Assembly: GCA_002418205.1 (NCBI GenBank)
Contig: DIDP01000051.1
Coordinates: forward strand, 1-64,000
Length of the DNA: 64,000 nucleotides
Source: Anaerolineales bacterium UBA5797
GTDB lineage: Bacteria; Chloroflexota; Anaerolineae; Anaerolineales; Villigracilaceae
Direction of reading: 5' to 3'
Positions 54,086 through 62,525 of this stretch are shown piece by piece. The first letter of the stretch is position 1. Every line of letters starts with the position of its first letter. The notes beneath the pieces were generated by a model. That model was not told the origin of the DNA and made no database searches. It saw only the letters and a list, made by a program, of their open reading frames with translations. Position numbers and translations under genes: made by a program.

Positions 54086-54256
54086 TTCTTTTCCTTATTT
54101 TTGCGAAAGACACGGGCAAATGAGAATTATCCCACCTGCGCGGTGAAATAATTCTACCTGAAAAATGGATGTCGTGTGGGGGATGTCTGCAAGTATACAC
54201 GTAAACGGGAAAACAGGTGTGCGGATTTATACCTGCCAGCCTGCTTTCCCGCCGTG

Positions 54257-57130
54257 TTATTTCAGGTGCTCTTTCAAATATTTCCCCGTATAGGAACCTT
54301 TGACCTTCATTACCTGTTCCGGGGTTCCCTCGGCGATCAATTCGCCGCCGCGGTCGCCGCCCTCAGGACCCAGATCGATCAGCCAATCCGCGACCTTGAT
54401 GATGTCGAGATTATGCTCGATGATCAGGACGGAATTGCCCGAATCAACGAGTCTCTGCAGGACCTCGATCAATTTGTGCACGTCCGCGGCGTGCAAGCCC
54501 ACGGACGGCTCATCCAACACATAGAGTGTACGACCGGTGGCGCGCCGGGAGAGTTCCTTCGAAAGTTTTACGCGCTGTGCCTCACCGCCTGAAAGCGTTG
54601 TGGCTGGCTGACCGACACGGATATATCCCAGCCCGACCTCCTGCAGCAACTTCAACTTGTTCAACATCGGCGGATAATTCTTGAACTCGGTCAAGGCGTG
54701 GTCAACGGTCATATCGAGCACATCGGCGATCGAATATTGATCGCGGAACAAAACCTGCAATGTCTCGCGGTTGAAGCGTTTGCCGTGACAGATGTCGCAG
54801 GGCACATATACATCGGGCAAAAATTGCATCTCGATCCGCAATTCGCCCTGTCCCTGGCAGGCTTCACAGCGCCCGCCATGCACGTTGAACGAGAAACGTC
54901 CGGGTTTATAGCCGCGCACTTTGCTCTCGGGGAGTTCGGCGTATAACTTTCTGATCTCATCGAACAAGCCCGTGTAGGTCCCGGGGTTCGAGCGCGGGGT
55001 GCGCCCGATGGGCGACTGGTCGATGTTGATGATCTTGTCGAGCTGTTCCACGCCTTCGATGCGCTCATGCGGTCCGCCGGAGGTCCGCGCGCCCATCAAC
55101 TGCGCGGCGAGCTCGTTGTACAGGATGTCGCTCATCAACGTGGATTTGCCCGAACCGCTGACGCCGGTGATGCAGACCAGCTTTCCAAGCGGGATGCTGA
55201 CATCGATGTTTTTCAAATTATTGGCGGACGCCCCGACGATCTTGAGACTCTTGCCGTTCCCCTCACGCCTCTTTTCCGGGACTTCAACCTGCTTCCGCCC
55301 CGAGAGATATTGTCCCGTCAATGACTTTGGGTGCTCCAAAATCTGCCTGGGCGTTCCCTCTGCAATGACCTTGCCGCCATGCTCACCCGCAGCGGGGCCG
55401 AGGTCAATGATCCAATCCGCTTCCCGGATCGTTTCGTCGTCGTGTTCCACGACCAGAACCGTGTTCCCAAGATCGCGCAGACCTTTAAGCGTATCGAGCA
55501 GTCTTGAATTATCGCGCGGATGCAAACCGATGGATGGCTCATCCAGCACATACAACACGCCGACCAATCGCGAACCGACCTGCGTTGCCAGACGGATGCG
55601 TTGCGCCTCACCGCCTGAAAGCGTCACAGCCGAACGGTTGAGGGTCAGGTAGTCCAATCCCACATTGACCAGAAAAGTCAGGCGTTCGTGGATCTCCTTG
55701 AGCACCCGTTCCGCGATGGCTTTTTGTTTCGATGTCAGCGGGGAATTCCTGCCGGAGAGTTTTTTGACCCAATCCAGGGTTTGCAGAACGGGCCAGGATG
55801 TGGCGGAAATGATGTTGATATCGTCCACGGTCACAGCCAGCGCGGCCGGGTTGAGGCGCTTGCCTCCGCAGCTCGGACAGGGACGGTCGGACATGTACTC
55901 TGAAATCTTTTCGCGCATGTATTCCGAGTTGGTCTCGCGATAACGTCTTTCCAGATTGGTGATCACTCCCTCGAACGCGCGCGAGAACTTGAATTCGTTC
56001 CCGTTCGCATTCTTGTATGTCATCTGGACCTGCTTGTCGCCCGTGCCGTACAGGATGATGTCCACCTGTTCCTTGGTCAACTCGCGGACAGGCTTGTCCA
56101 TATCGATCTTGAATGTGCGGCAGGCACCCTGCAGGGACTGCCAGTAATATCCGCCTTCCTCCTTCGGTCCCCATTCAAGGCTGACGATCGCTCCATCGTT
56201 CAGGGACAGGTCGCGGTCTGGGATGACGCGGTCCGGGTCGATCTCGAGTTTCGAGCCGAGTCCCTGACAATCCGGGCAGGCACCCTGGGGCGTATTGAAC
56301 GAGAAGGTGCGTGGTTCCACCTCTGAAACGGTGGTCCCATGTTCGGGGCAGGCGAGATGTTCGGAGAATTGGATAACCTCCCCTTTGTCAACGAGACTGA
56401 CGGTGATATATCCCTCGCCAAATTTGAGTGCGGTTTCCACCGAGTCGGTCAGACGCGTGAGGGCGGCTTTCTGGTCATCCTTTGTGCCCTCGCGGGAAAT
56501 GACGAGACGGTCGACAACAGCCTCGATGGTGTGTTGTTTATATCGGTCGAGTTCGATCTCATCGTCCAGCGAGTGCACGGAGCCATCCACGCGGGCGCGG
56601 GTGAAGCCAGCTTTGCGGATCTCCTCGAAAACTGCCTGGTAAGTTCCTTTGCGTCCGCGTACCAGCGGGGCAAGGATCAAAATGCGTGTGCCTTCGGGAA
56701 GGTTCGCGATACGGTCCACGATCTCCTGCGCCGATTGCTTGACCACCTCACGTCCGCAAACCGGACAGTGCGGGATGCCGGCCCGCGCGAACAGAAGCCT
56801 CATGTAGTCGTAGATTTCGGTAACGGTGCCAACCGTCGAACGGGGGTTGTGACTCGTGGACTTCTGGTCGATCGAAACGGCGGGGGATAGCCCGTCGATG
56901 TAATCCACATCAGGTTTGTCCATCTGTCCGATGAACTGACGCGCATATGCCGAGAGCGATTCCACATAACGGCGCTGTCCCTCGGCAAAGATCGTGTCGA
57001 ACGCCAGCGACGACTTGCCCGAACCGGATAAGCCCGTGATGACCACGAACTTGTCGCGGGGAATCTCCACAGTGATGTTCTTCAGATTATGCACGCGTGC
57101 GCCGACCACGCGGATGGAATTGGATGACAT
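54257..57130 (-). CDS. uvrA: excinuclease ABC subunit A
   Basis: 957 residues with GAGGAG upstream. Walker A in [23 protein letters not shown], zinc sites with CPVCG and [11 protein letters not shown], a second Walker [10 protein letters not shown], Cys-rich CEACQGQG and CDICHGKR, and two ABC signatures ([13 protein letters not shown] and [13 protein letters not shown]). It recognises damaged DNA with UvrB. No uvrB or uvrC is in the window. Full length. Confidence 0.98.
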   Translation of the reverse strand: MSSNSIRVVGARVHNLKNITVEIPRDKFVVITGLSGSGKSSLAFDTIFAEGQRRYVESLSAYARQFIGQMDKPDVDYIDGLSPAVSIDQKSTSHNPRSTVGTVTEIYDYMRLLFARAGIPHCPVCGREVVKQSAQEIVDRIANLPEGTRILILAPLVRGRKGTYQAVFEEIRKAGFTRARVDGSVHSLDDEIELDRYKQHTIEAVVDRLVISREGTKDDQKAALTRLTDSVETALKFGEGYITVSLVDKGEVIQFSEHLACPEHGTTVSEVEPRTFSFNTPQGACPDCQGLGSKLEIDPDRVIPDRDLSLNDGAIVSLEWGPKEEGGYYWQSLQGACRTFKIDMDKPVRELTKEQVDIILYGTGDKQVQMTYKNANGNEFKFSRAFEGVITNLERRYRETNSEYMREKISEYMSDRPCPSCGGKRLNPAALAVTVDDINIISATSWPVLQTLDWVKKLSGRNSPLTSKQKAIAERVLKEIHERLTFLVNVGLDYLTLNRSAVTLSGGEAQRIRLATQVGSRLVGVLYVLDEPSIGLHPRDNSRLLDTLKGLRDLGNTVLVVEHDDETIREADWIIDLGPAAGEHGGKVIAEGTPRQILEHPKSLTGQYLSGRKQVEVPEKRREGNGKSLKIVGASANNLKNIDVSIPLGKLVCITGVSGSGKSTLMSDILYNELAAQLMGARTSGGPHERIEGVEQLDKIINIDQSPIGRTPRSNPGTYTGLFDEIRKLYAELPESKVRGYKPGRFSFNVHGGRCEACQGQGELRIEMQFLPDVYVPCDICHGKRFNRETLQVLFRDQYSIADVLDMTVDHALTEFKNYPPMLNKLKLLQEVGLGYIRVGQPATTLSGGEAQRVKLSKELSRRATGRTLYVLDEPSVGLHAADVHKLIEVLQRLVDSGNSVLIIEHNLDIIKVADWLIDLGPEGGDRGGELIAEGTPEQVMKVKGSYTGKYLKEHLK

Positions 57131-57149
57131 GTTTCTCCTCGGGAACTCA

Positions 57150-57158
57150 ATTATAGCA
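57150..57158 (-). promoter_or_regulatory. uvrA extended -10 promoter
   Basis: Minus-strand TGCTATAAT (57158-57150) has the TGn extension before TATAAT. It lies about 20 bases before the uvrA start. Confidence 0.55.
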
Positions 57159-57342
57159 CATATGTTTCATTTATGATCGAGCCGTGGCTGCGGCAAATCA
57201 CAATCTTTTATTATACCAACCGCACCCTTGTGGTTCAGGATTCCGGCATCACAATGAAATTAAAATGTTGCGTGTTATACTCACTGCAACTTCTAAAATC
57301 CGTTGGGGTTATGTGTATTAACCCTGCCGGTAGGACCAACGT

Positions 57343-57915
57343 GTGCCGGAGATAGAGTTCAACGAGGAAGAGGTGCTGTCGCTCGCTTCACAGGGTGACC
57401 GGGATGCATTCGGTCAGCTGTATGGGCGCTACATCGACCGCATTTTCAACTACGTGTACTACCGAACGGGCAACCTCCACGATGCGGAGGACCTCACCGC
57501 CCGTGTGTTCCAGAGGGCGATGAATCACATTCAAAATTACACTGATCGCGGCGTCCCGTTTTCCGCGTGGCTGTACCGCATCGCCCACAACCTGGTTGCC
57601 AACTGGCACCGGGACCGGAGCCGCAGGCAGGAGATCCCACTGGATGACCTGCCGGTCCTGCCGACGAAGGGCGATCACCCGGAACGGAACCTTGTCCGTT
57701 CGCAGGAGCAGGATGCGCTTCTCAAACTCATCCGACGCCTGCCGCCGGAACGACAGCATCTCCTCATCCTCAAGTTTGTCGAGAACCTCTCGAATGCGGA
57801 GATCGGCGAGATCATGGGACGCAGTGAAGGCGCCGTAAAAAGCCTCTATCATCGGACGCTCCTGGCGTTGCGCGACCAGTTGGGTGATCAAAACATAAAT
57901 CTCGAAGGAGAGTAA
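57343..57915 (+). CDS. ECF-type sigma factor
   Basis: 190 residues, GTG start at 57343 with AGGA about 10 bases upstream. Region 2 shows FGQLYGRYIDRIFNYVYYR and DAEDLTARVFQRAM; region 4 shows LPPERQHLLILKFVENLSNA and EIGEIMGRSEGAVKSLYHR. Region 3 is absent, as in the ECF group. No anti-sigma of known type is adjacent; the membrane protein two genes downstream is a candidate. The stop is 4 bases from degV. Confidence 0.92.
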   Translation: MPEIEFNEEEVLSLASQGDRDAFGQLYGRYIDRIFNYVYYRTGNLHDAEDLTARVFQRAMNHIQNYTDRGVPFSAWLYRIAHNLVANWHRDRSRRQEIPLDDLPVLPTKGDHPERNLVRSQEQDALLKLIRRLPPERQHLLILKFVENLSNAEIGEIMGRSEGAVKSLYHRTLLALRDQLGDQNINLEGE

Positions 57916-57919
57916 AACC

Positions 57920-58762
57920 ATGTTACGAATTGTGACCGACGGTGCGGCAGACATCTTACCGGAGTGGGGCGGGGAATATGGCATCGACATGATCCCTGTG
58001 AACATCCTGTTCGGGGAGAAATCCTACCTGCAGGGCGTGGAACTCGATAACGAGGGCTTCTATAAACTTGTGGATGAAAGCAAACGCATCCCCAAAACAT
58101 CGCAACCTTCGCCGCACCAATTCGTCGAATTCTATCGAAAGATCGCGCAGAAGGGCGATACGATCCTCTCCATTCACATCACGGCAAAACTTTCCGGCAC
58201 GTATGCCTCTGCGGTCGCCGCGGCGGAGGAGGTAAAGGGCGAATTCAAGGTCATCCCGGTTGATTCCGCCTGTGGTTCACTCGGCATCGGCTTGATGTGC
58301 CGCGAAGCCCGCAAGATGGAACTGGCAGGCAAAAGCGTGGATGAGATCGTCAATTATCTTGAAGCGATCAAGTACAAGATACGCGTCATCCTTACGCTCG
58401 ATACGCTCGAATATGCCAAGATGTCCGGGCGGGTAAAGACCCTTCAAGCCGCGCTGGCATCTGTGTTGAACGTCAAGCCCATCGCCGTGTTGCGGGAGGG
58501 TGATTTGAGCATGGCGGAGCGCGTCCGCACCCGCAAGGCCGCGCTTGACCGCGTGATCGAGATGGCGAAGGAAGAGTATGGCGACAAACCGGTCTATCTG
58601 GCGGTCGTGCATGCGCGCGATCTGAAATCCGGTGAGGGATTGCTCGAGCAGGCAAAACAACAGTTCAATCATAAAGAAACGATGATCGGCGAACTCTCCA
58701 TTTCGATCGCCGCGAACCTCGGACCCGGCACCGTTGGGCTGATCCTTTATCCGATTGAGTAG
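57920..58762 (+). CDS. DegV-family fatty-acid-binding protein
   Basis: 280 residues with GGAG upstream. MLRIVTDGAADILPE, KTSQPSPHQF and SIHITAKLSGTYASA are the DegV patterns that bind the carboxylate of a fatty acid. It works with fatty acid kinase in exogenous fatty acid use; no fakA is in the window. It is in a tight operon with the sigma factor. Confidence 0.92.
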   Translation: MLRIVTDGAADILPEWGGEYGIDMIPVNILFGEKSYLQGVELDNEGFYKLVDESKRIPKTSQPSPHQFVEFYRKIAQKGDTILSIHITAKLSGTYASAVAAAEEVKGEFKVIPVDSACGSLGIGLMCREARKMELAGKSVDEIVNYLEAIKYKIRVILTLDTLEYAKMSGRVKTLQAALASVLNVKPIAVLREGDLSMAERVRTRKAALDRVIEMAKEEYGDKPVYLAVVHARDLKSGEGLLEQAKQQFNHKETMIGELSISIAANLGPGTVGLILYPIE

Positions 58763-58777
58763 AACAAGAGGGAAAGA

Positions 58778-59050
58778 ATGGCAAGAAGTAGGAAAACCAC
58801 CATCTCCGATGAACACCTGCAGAACCTGGAAGCGCGTCTTGCCGGGACCTTGAGACCGTTCCAGCCTTCGGGAGAGCTTGTCCAGCGTCTGCGTGAAAGG
58901 ATCCACATTCCGGCTCGCGAGGAGATCGCGCTGCGTTTACGCGATTGGAAAAAGATGTTCCTTGTCTTCGGGGGCGTGATGTCCGGGTTGCTGTTGTTGA
59001 TCACAATTGCGCGGGCGTTCTTCTATTTTTGGGGAAGAAAGCACATGTGA
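58778..59050 (+). CDS. small single-pass membrane protein, possible anti-sigma partner
   Basis: 90 residues. Basic N-terminus, a soluble helical region (about 12-60) and one membrane helix (about 62-84; MFLVFGGVMSGLLLLITIAR) with an aromatic, basic end. It follows degV by 15 bases in the sigma factor operon. The layout (cytoplasmic N-terminus plus one helix) fits a minimal anti-sigma factor, but no known ZAS motif is present, so this is inference. Confidence 0.75.
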   Translation: MARSRKTTISDEHLQNLEARLAGTLRPFQPSGELVQRLRERIHIPAREEIALRLRDWKKMFLVFGGVMSGLLLLITIARAFFYFWGRKHM

Positions 59051-59065
59051 TATGCGATGAATGAG

Positions 59066-59106
59066 TCAACCCCTGACGATCTTTCGTTCAGGGGTTGATT
59101 TGTTTT
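59066..59106. terminator. terminator after the sigma factor operon
   Basis: TCAACCCCTGA (59066-59076) pairs with TCAGGGGTTGA (59088-59098), followed by TTTGTTTT. The stop codon of the convergent minus-strand gene lies in the second arm. Confidence 0.85.
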
Positions 59107-59426
59107 ATCAACTCATTACACAAAACGCGGGCTTCGGCGACGAGATCTGCATCCACGGGGAGTTTGAATTCCTCGGTGACGCGCAAGGTCAAATGGTCAG
59201 CGATCAGCCTCAAGTCCGGGGAAAGATGCGGGTCATCTTTGAGGAGGTTCAAAAGATCGTAGGCGCTGGCGCTCGGAGGGCGAATCCCGCGCTGGATCAG
59301 ATATTCCCGAACGACGATCCCGGCGGCGCGCCGTGCACAAACGCGAGCCTGCCCTTCGTTGCCCAGGGCGCGTGCCTGTTCCGCCCGTTCAAATTCGTTG
59401 CCGAGTTTTTCCTGCCAGTCTGCCAT
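59088..59426 (-). CDS. small HEPN-like helical protein
   Basis: 112 residues from ATG 59426 (or TTG 59429). All helical, with AEQARALGNEGQARVCARRA then GIVVREYLIQRG, recalling HEPN-type or C-terminal DUF4145-like bundles. The HEPN Arg-x4-His motif is not seen, so nuclease activity is unlikely. It overlaps the stop of the glycosyltransferase gene. Confidence 0.6.
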   Translation of the reverse strand: MADWQEKLGNEFERAEQARALGNEGQARVCARRAAGIVVREYLIQRGIRPPSASAYDLLNLLKDDPHLSPDLRLIADHLTLRVTEEFKLPVDADLVAEARVLCNELIKQINP

Positions 59427-60109
59427 CAATCGACAAACCTGTAACGGATCAAAGCCCAGACCGCTTCGAAGGCGTCCTTGAGCTTTATCTTTTTTCCGTC
59501 CGAGTAATCGCGCGGGTTGAAGGAGATCGGCACTTCGAAGATGCGGTATTTGCGTTTGAGGATCTTGGCAGTGAATTCGGGCTCGAAGTTGAACCTTTTT
59601 GAGCGGATGTTCATGCCTTCGATCACTTCACGGCGGAAGACCTTGTAGCCGGTCTCCATGTCGGTCAGGATCGAATCGTACAGGATGTTGGTCATGAAGG
59701 TCAAAAGCTTGTTGGCGACCTGATGCCAGAACATTGTGACGCGGTGCGGGCCGCCAAGGAAGCGCGACCCGTAGACCACGTCCGCGTCGCCATCCTTGAT
59801 GGGCTGGAGCAGAACGGGATAGTCGCGCGGATGATATTCTAGATCGGCATCCTGAATCAGCAGGACGTCGCCTTTCGCGGCTCTCATGCCAGTGACGACC
59901 GCCGCGCCCTTGCCCTGATTCATTTCGTGCAACACCACGCGGACCTTTTTCCTGCGATCCAGTTTTTGCAGGATCTCGCGCGTGCCATCCCGGGACCCGT
60001 CATCGACGATCACGATCTCGTGCGGAAGTTTTGTGGCTTGCACGCGTTTGACGATCTCTTCGATGTTCTTCGCTTCGTTGTAAACGGGGATGATGACAGA
60101 TAGGTTCAT
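59426..60109 (-). CDS. family 2 glycosyltransferase, dolichol-phosphate mannosyltransferase-like
   Basis: 227 residues from ATG 60109. SVIIPVYNEAKNIEEIVKR, IVDDGSRDGT and IQDADLEYHPRDYP are the GT-A fold motifs (with DAD for metal and UDP/GDP-sugar). FEPEFTAKILKRKYRIFEVPI fits DPM1/GtrB-like enzymes that load sugars onto polyprenol phosphate. There is no C-terminal membrane helix, so the DPM1 type is more likely than GtrB. Confidence 0.92.
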   Translation of the reverse strand: MNLSVIIPVYNEAKNIEEIVKRVQATKLPHEIVIVDDGSRDGTREILQKLDRRKKVRVVLHEMNQGKGAAVVTGMRAAKGDVLLIQDADLEYHPRDYPVLLQPIKDGDADVVYGSRFLGGPHRVTMFWHQVANKLLTFMTNILYDSILTDMETGYKVFRREVIEGMNIRSKRFNFEPEFTAKILKRKYRIFEVPISFNPRDYSDGKKIKLKDAFEAVWALIRYRFVD

Positions 60110-60242
60110 GGTAGCCGGATTATATTCGATATTCCCCAACGAATATGCAATCCGTTTGAAGCGGAAATCGGTCCAAGAAGCAGTATAATTCGAGCGTGTT
60201 CAGACATTTTATTTTGAACAAAATCCCACATTGGAAGGTGCC

Positions 60243-61574
60243 ATGACAAATCCCCTTTCGCGGCCCTCGGTTGGCACGGCATTATTCACCCCTCCGCCGA
60301 TCAATTCTGTTGAAGATACCGGTCTCTCCGCCCTGTGGTTGCAGGACCTTGCGTTAAAGATCCTGTACTCCCAGGGTTATATGAGCGGTTTCAAGATCGC
60401 GGAATTGATCGCTTTGCCCTTTGCGGGTGTGACAGACGGAATCCTTGAAGCCCTCAAGCGTGAAAAAATGATCGAAGTCAAATCCTCGCAGGGCGGACTC
60501 GGCGAGGGGGCGTATACCTACGGCATAACGGGAGCAGGCATCACCCGGGCGCGTGAGGCGTTGGAGAGAAGTCAGTACGCCGGTCCTGCACCGGTCCCAT
60601 TTGAAGTGTATAACGAAGCGATCCGCAAACAGAAAACCGGACGCATGACCGTGACGACGCGCACGATGCGTCAGATCCTTTCACAGTTGGTGATCTCGGA
60701 AGCCACCTTTCAGCGGCTGGGTCCCGCGCTGAATTCGGGCACATCCATTTTTATGTATGGGCCTCCCGGCAACGGCAAGACCAGCGTGGCGCGGGCTTTT
60801 GGCAACCTCGTGCTGAGCCAGGCGATGTACGTTCCGTTTGCGTTATACCTTGATGGGCAGGTGATCAAGGTCTATGACGCGGTCAGTCATACGCTTGCCC
60901 CGGAAGCCGATGGTTCCACCTCTGCCGCCGGGACGGGAAACCTGCGCGCCAGCACGCGGCGCGACCCGCGTTGGGTGAAGATCCGCCGTCCGTTCATCGT
61001 GGTCGGCGGCGAGTTGACCCTTGAGGGGCTTGACCTTGTGTATGACGACGTCCACAAATTTTACGAAGCGCCCTTCCAGGTGAAAGCCAACGGCGGCATT
61101 CTACTGATCGACGACTTCGGCCGCCAGCAGGTGCGGCCGCGTGACCTGCTCAACCGCTGGATCGTCCCATTGGAGAACCGCGTGGATTTTCTCACGCTTC
61201 ATAACGGACGAAAAGTTGAAGTGCCGTTCGACGTTTTGATCGTGTTCTCGACCAATCTCCCGCCAAAAGACCTCGTGGACGAAGCCTTCCTGCGCCGCCT
61301 GCGGCATAAAATCGAGATCGGCGATCCCTCGTATGAGGAATACCGCGAGATCTTCAAGCGCGTTGCGCACGATAAAAAGGTCGAATACAGCGATCAGGGG
61401 TTGGCTTATCTCCTGCAGGAGTGGTACATTAAGCGCAAGCGCAAACTGCGCGCTTCGCATCCGCGCGATCTGTGCGACCAGATCCTTGATATTGCCAGTT
61501 ACCTTTCCGTCCCGCCGGTCATGACCCGCGAAATGCTCGACCGCGCGGCGCAGGCATATTTTGTCGATATTTAG
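60243..61574 (+). CDS. AAA-family ATPase with N-terminal winged-helix region
   Basis: 443 residues from ATG 60243 with GGAAGGTG upstream. The N-terminal part (about 30-110) reads like a winged helix (FKIAELIALPFAGVTDGILE). Then the AAA module: Walker A MYGPPGNGKTS (about 173-183), Walker B GGILLIDDFG (about 284-293), sensor 1 VLIVFSTNL, Arg finger region AFLRRLRHKI. I recall similar ATPases in Chloroflexota and proteobacteria without assigned function, so the role is unknown. It stands alone, followed by a terminator. Confidence 0.85.
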   Translation: MTNPLSRPSVGTALFTPPPINSVEDTGLSALWLQDLALKILYSQGYMSGFKIAELIALPFAGVTDGILEALKREKMIEVKSSQGGLGEGAYTYGITGAGITRAREALERSQYAGPAPVPFEVYNEAIRKQKTGRMTVTTRTMRQILSQLVISEATFQRLGPALNSGTSIFMYGPPGNGKTSVARAFGNLVLSQAMYVPFALYLDGQVIKVYDAVSHTLAPEADGSTSAAGTGNLRASTRRDPRWVKIRRPFIVVGGELTLEGLDLVYDDVHKFYEAPFQVKANGGILLIDDFGRQQVRPRDLLNRWIVPLENRVDFLTLHNGRKVEVPFDVLIVFSTNLPPKDLVDEAFLRRLRHKIEIGDPSYEEYREIFKRVAHDKKVEYSDQGLAYLLQEWYIKRKRKLRASHPRDLCDQILDIASYLSVPPVMTREMLDRAAQAYFVDI

Positions 61575-61597
61575 TTTTTGGGAATCCATGCGCATTA

Positions 61598-61645
61598 CGG
61601 ATTACGCATCAAAACCCCGGCATGCGTAATCCGTTCGTTTTTATA
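61598..61645 (+). terminator. terminator after the AAA ATPase gene
   Basis: CGGATTACGCAT (61598-61609) pairs with ATGCGTAATCCG (61622-61633), followed by TTCGTTTTTATA. It ends just before the start of the next gene. Confidence 0.8.
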
Positions 61646-61647
61646 TC

Positions 61648-62400
61648 ATGTTGGAATCACTGACCCGCCCTGTTATTTTTGCCCACCGCGGCGCATCCGC
61701 CCATGCGCCGGAGAATACGCTTGCCGCGTTCGATTTGGCATTGACACAGGGCGCTGACGGGATCGAGCTGGATGTCAAGTTGAGCGCGGACGGACACGTG
61801 GTCGTCATCCACGACCCGACCGTGGATCGTACGACCGGCGCGCACGGGAATGTGAAGGATATTACCCTTGCAGAGTTGCGCGCCCTCGATGCGGGCAGTT
61901 TTTTTTCAGAGCAATATAAAGGGGAGAAGATCCCCACACTGGAAGAGGTCTTCGAGACCGTTGGCAAACGCACCTTCATCAATGTCGAGTTGACGAACTA
62001 CAACACGCCGCGCGACCATCTGGTCGAAACGGTCTGCATGCTGGTCAAGCGGTTCGGGCTGCAAAAGCGGGTGCTGTTCTCATCCTTTTTTGTGTCGAAT
62101 CTTTCACGCACGCGCGGGTATCTGCCGGATGTTCCGAGAGGGCTGCTGGCGTTGAATGGATTGCTGGGCGCGTGGGCGCGCTCCTTTGGGTTTGCTTTCG
62201 GAAATTATCAGGCGCTGCATCCCAACCTGAAGGATGCAACTCATCAACAGGTGCAGCGTGTGCATCGCCTGGGGAGACGAATCCATGTATGGACGGTGAA
62301 CGCAGAGCAGGACATGCGCCGCCTGTTCGATTGGGGCGTGGACGGGATCTTCACTGACGATCCGCAGTTGGCGGTTCGGGTGCGAGGGGAATCACAATGA
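61648..62400 (+). CDS. glycerophosphodiester phosphodiesterase
   Basis: 250 residues. PVIFAHRGASAHAPENTLAAF (His-Arg, Glu-Asn-Thr), ELDVKLSADGHVVVIHDPTVDRTT (Glu, Asp, His) give the full GDPD/PI-PLC-like catalytic set, and HVWTVNAEQDM and GVDGIFTDDP are the C-terminal signatures. It is cytoplasmic. It hydrolyses glycerophosphodiesters to glycerol-3-phosphate. ATGA overlap with a short ORF. Confidence 0.94.
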   Translation: MLESLTRPVIFAHRGASAHAPENTLAAFDLALTQGADGIELDVKLSADGHVVVIHDPTVDRTTGAHGNVKDITLAELRALDAGSFFSEQYKGEKIPTLEEVFETVGKRTFINVELTNYNTPRDHLVETVCMLVKRFGLQKRVLFSSFFVSNLSRTRGYLPDVPRGLLALNGLLGAWARSFGFAFGNYQALHPNLKDATHQQVQRVHRLGRRIHVWTVNAEQDMRRLFDWGVDGIFTDDPQLAVRVRGESQ

Positions 62401-62525
62401 TATTGTCCTTTCGCGTTGCATCGGGACCGTTGAGGATCGGGCCTGGGAAATTTATCCATAACGGCGAACAGGTCGATGTCCGAGGGCGATGCGTGGGTCC
62501 AGGTGGGGGGAGTGTATGTCCATAA
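62397..62525 (+). CDS. possible 42-residue ORF between the diesterase and NagZ-like genes
   Basis: The ATG at 62397 overlaps the previous stop as ATGA, and the frame closes at 62525 inside the next gene. It is Gly/Arg rich with no known domain. Translational coupling is possible, but it may equally be a spacer. Confidence 0.3.
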   Translation: MILSFRVASGPLRIGPGKFIHNGEQVDVRGRCVGPGGGSVCP

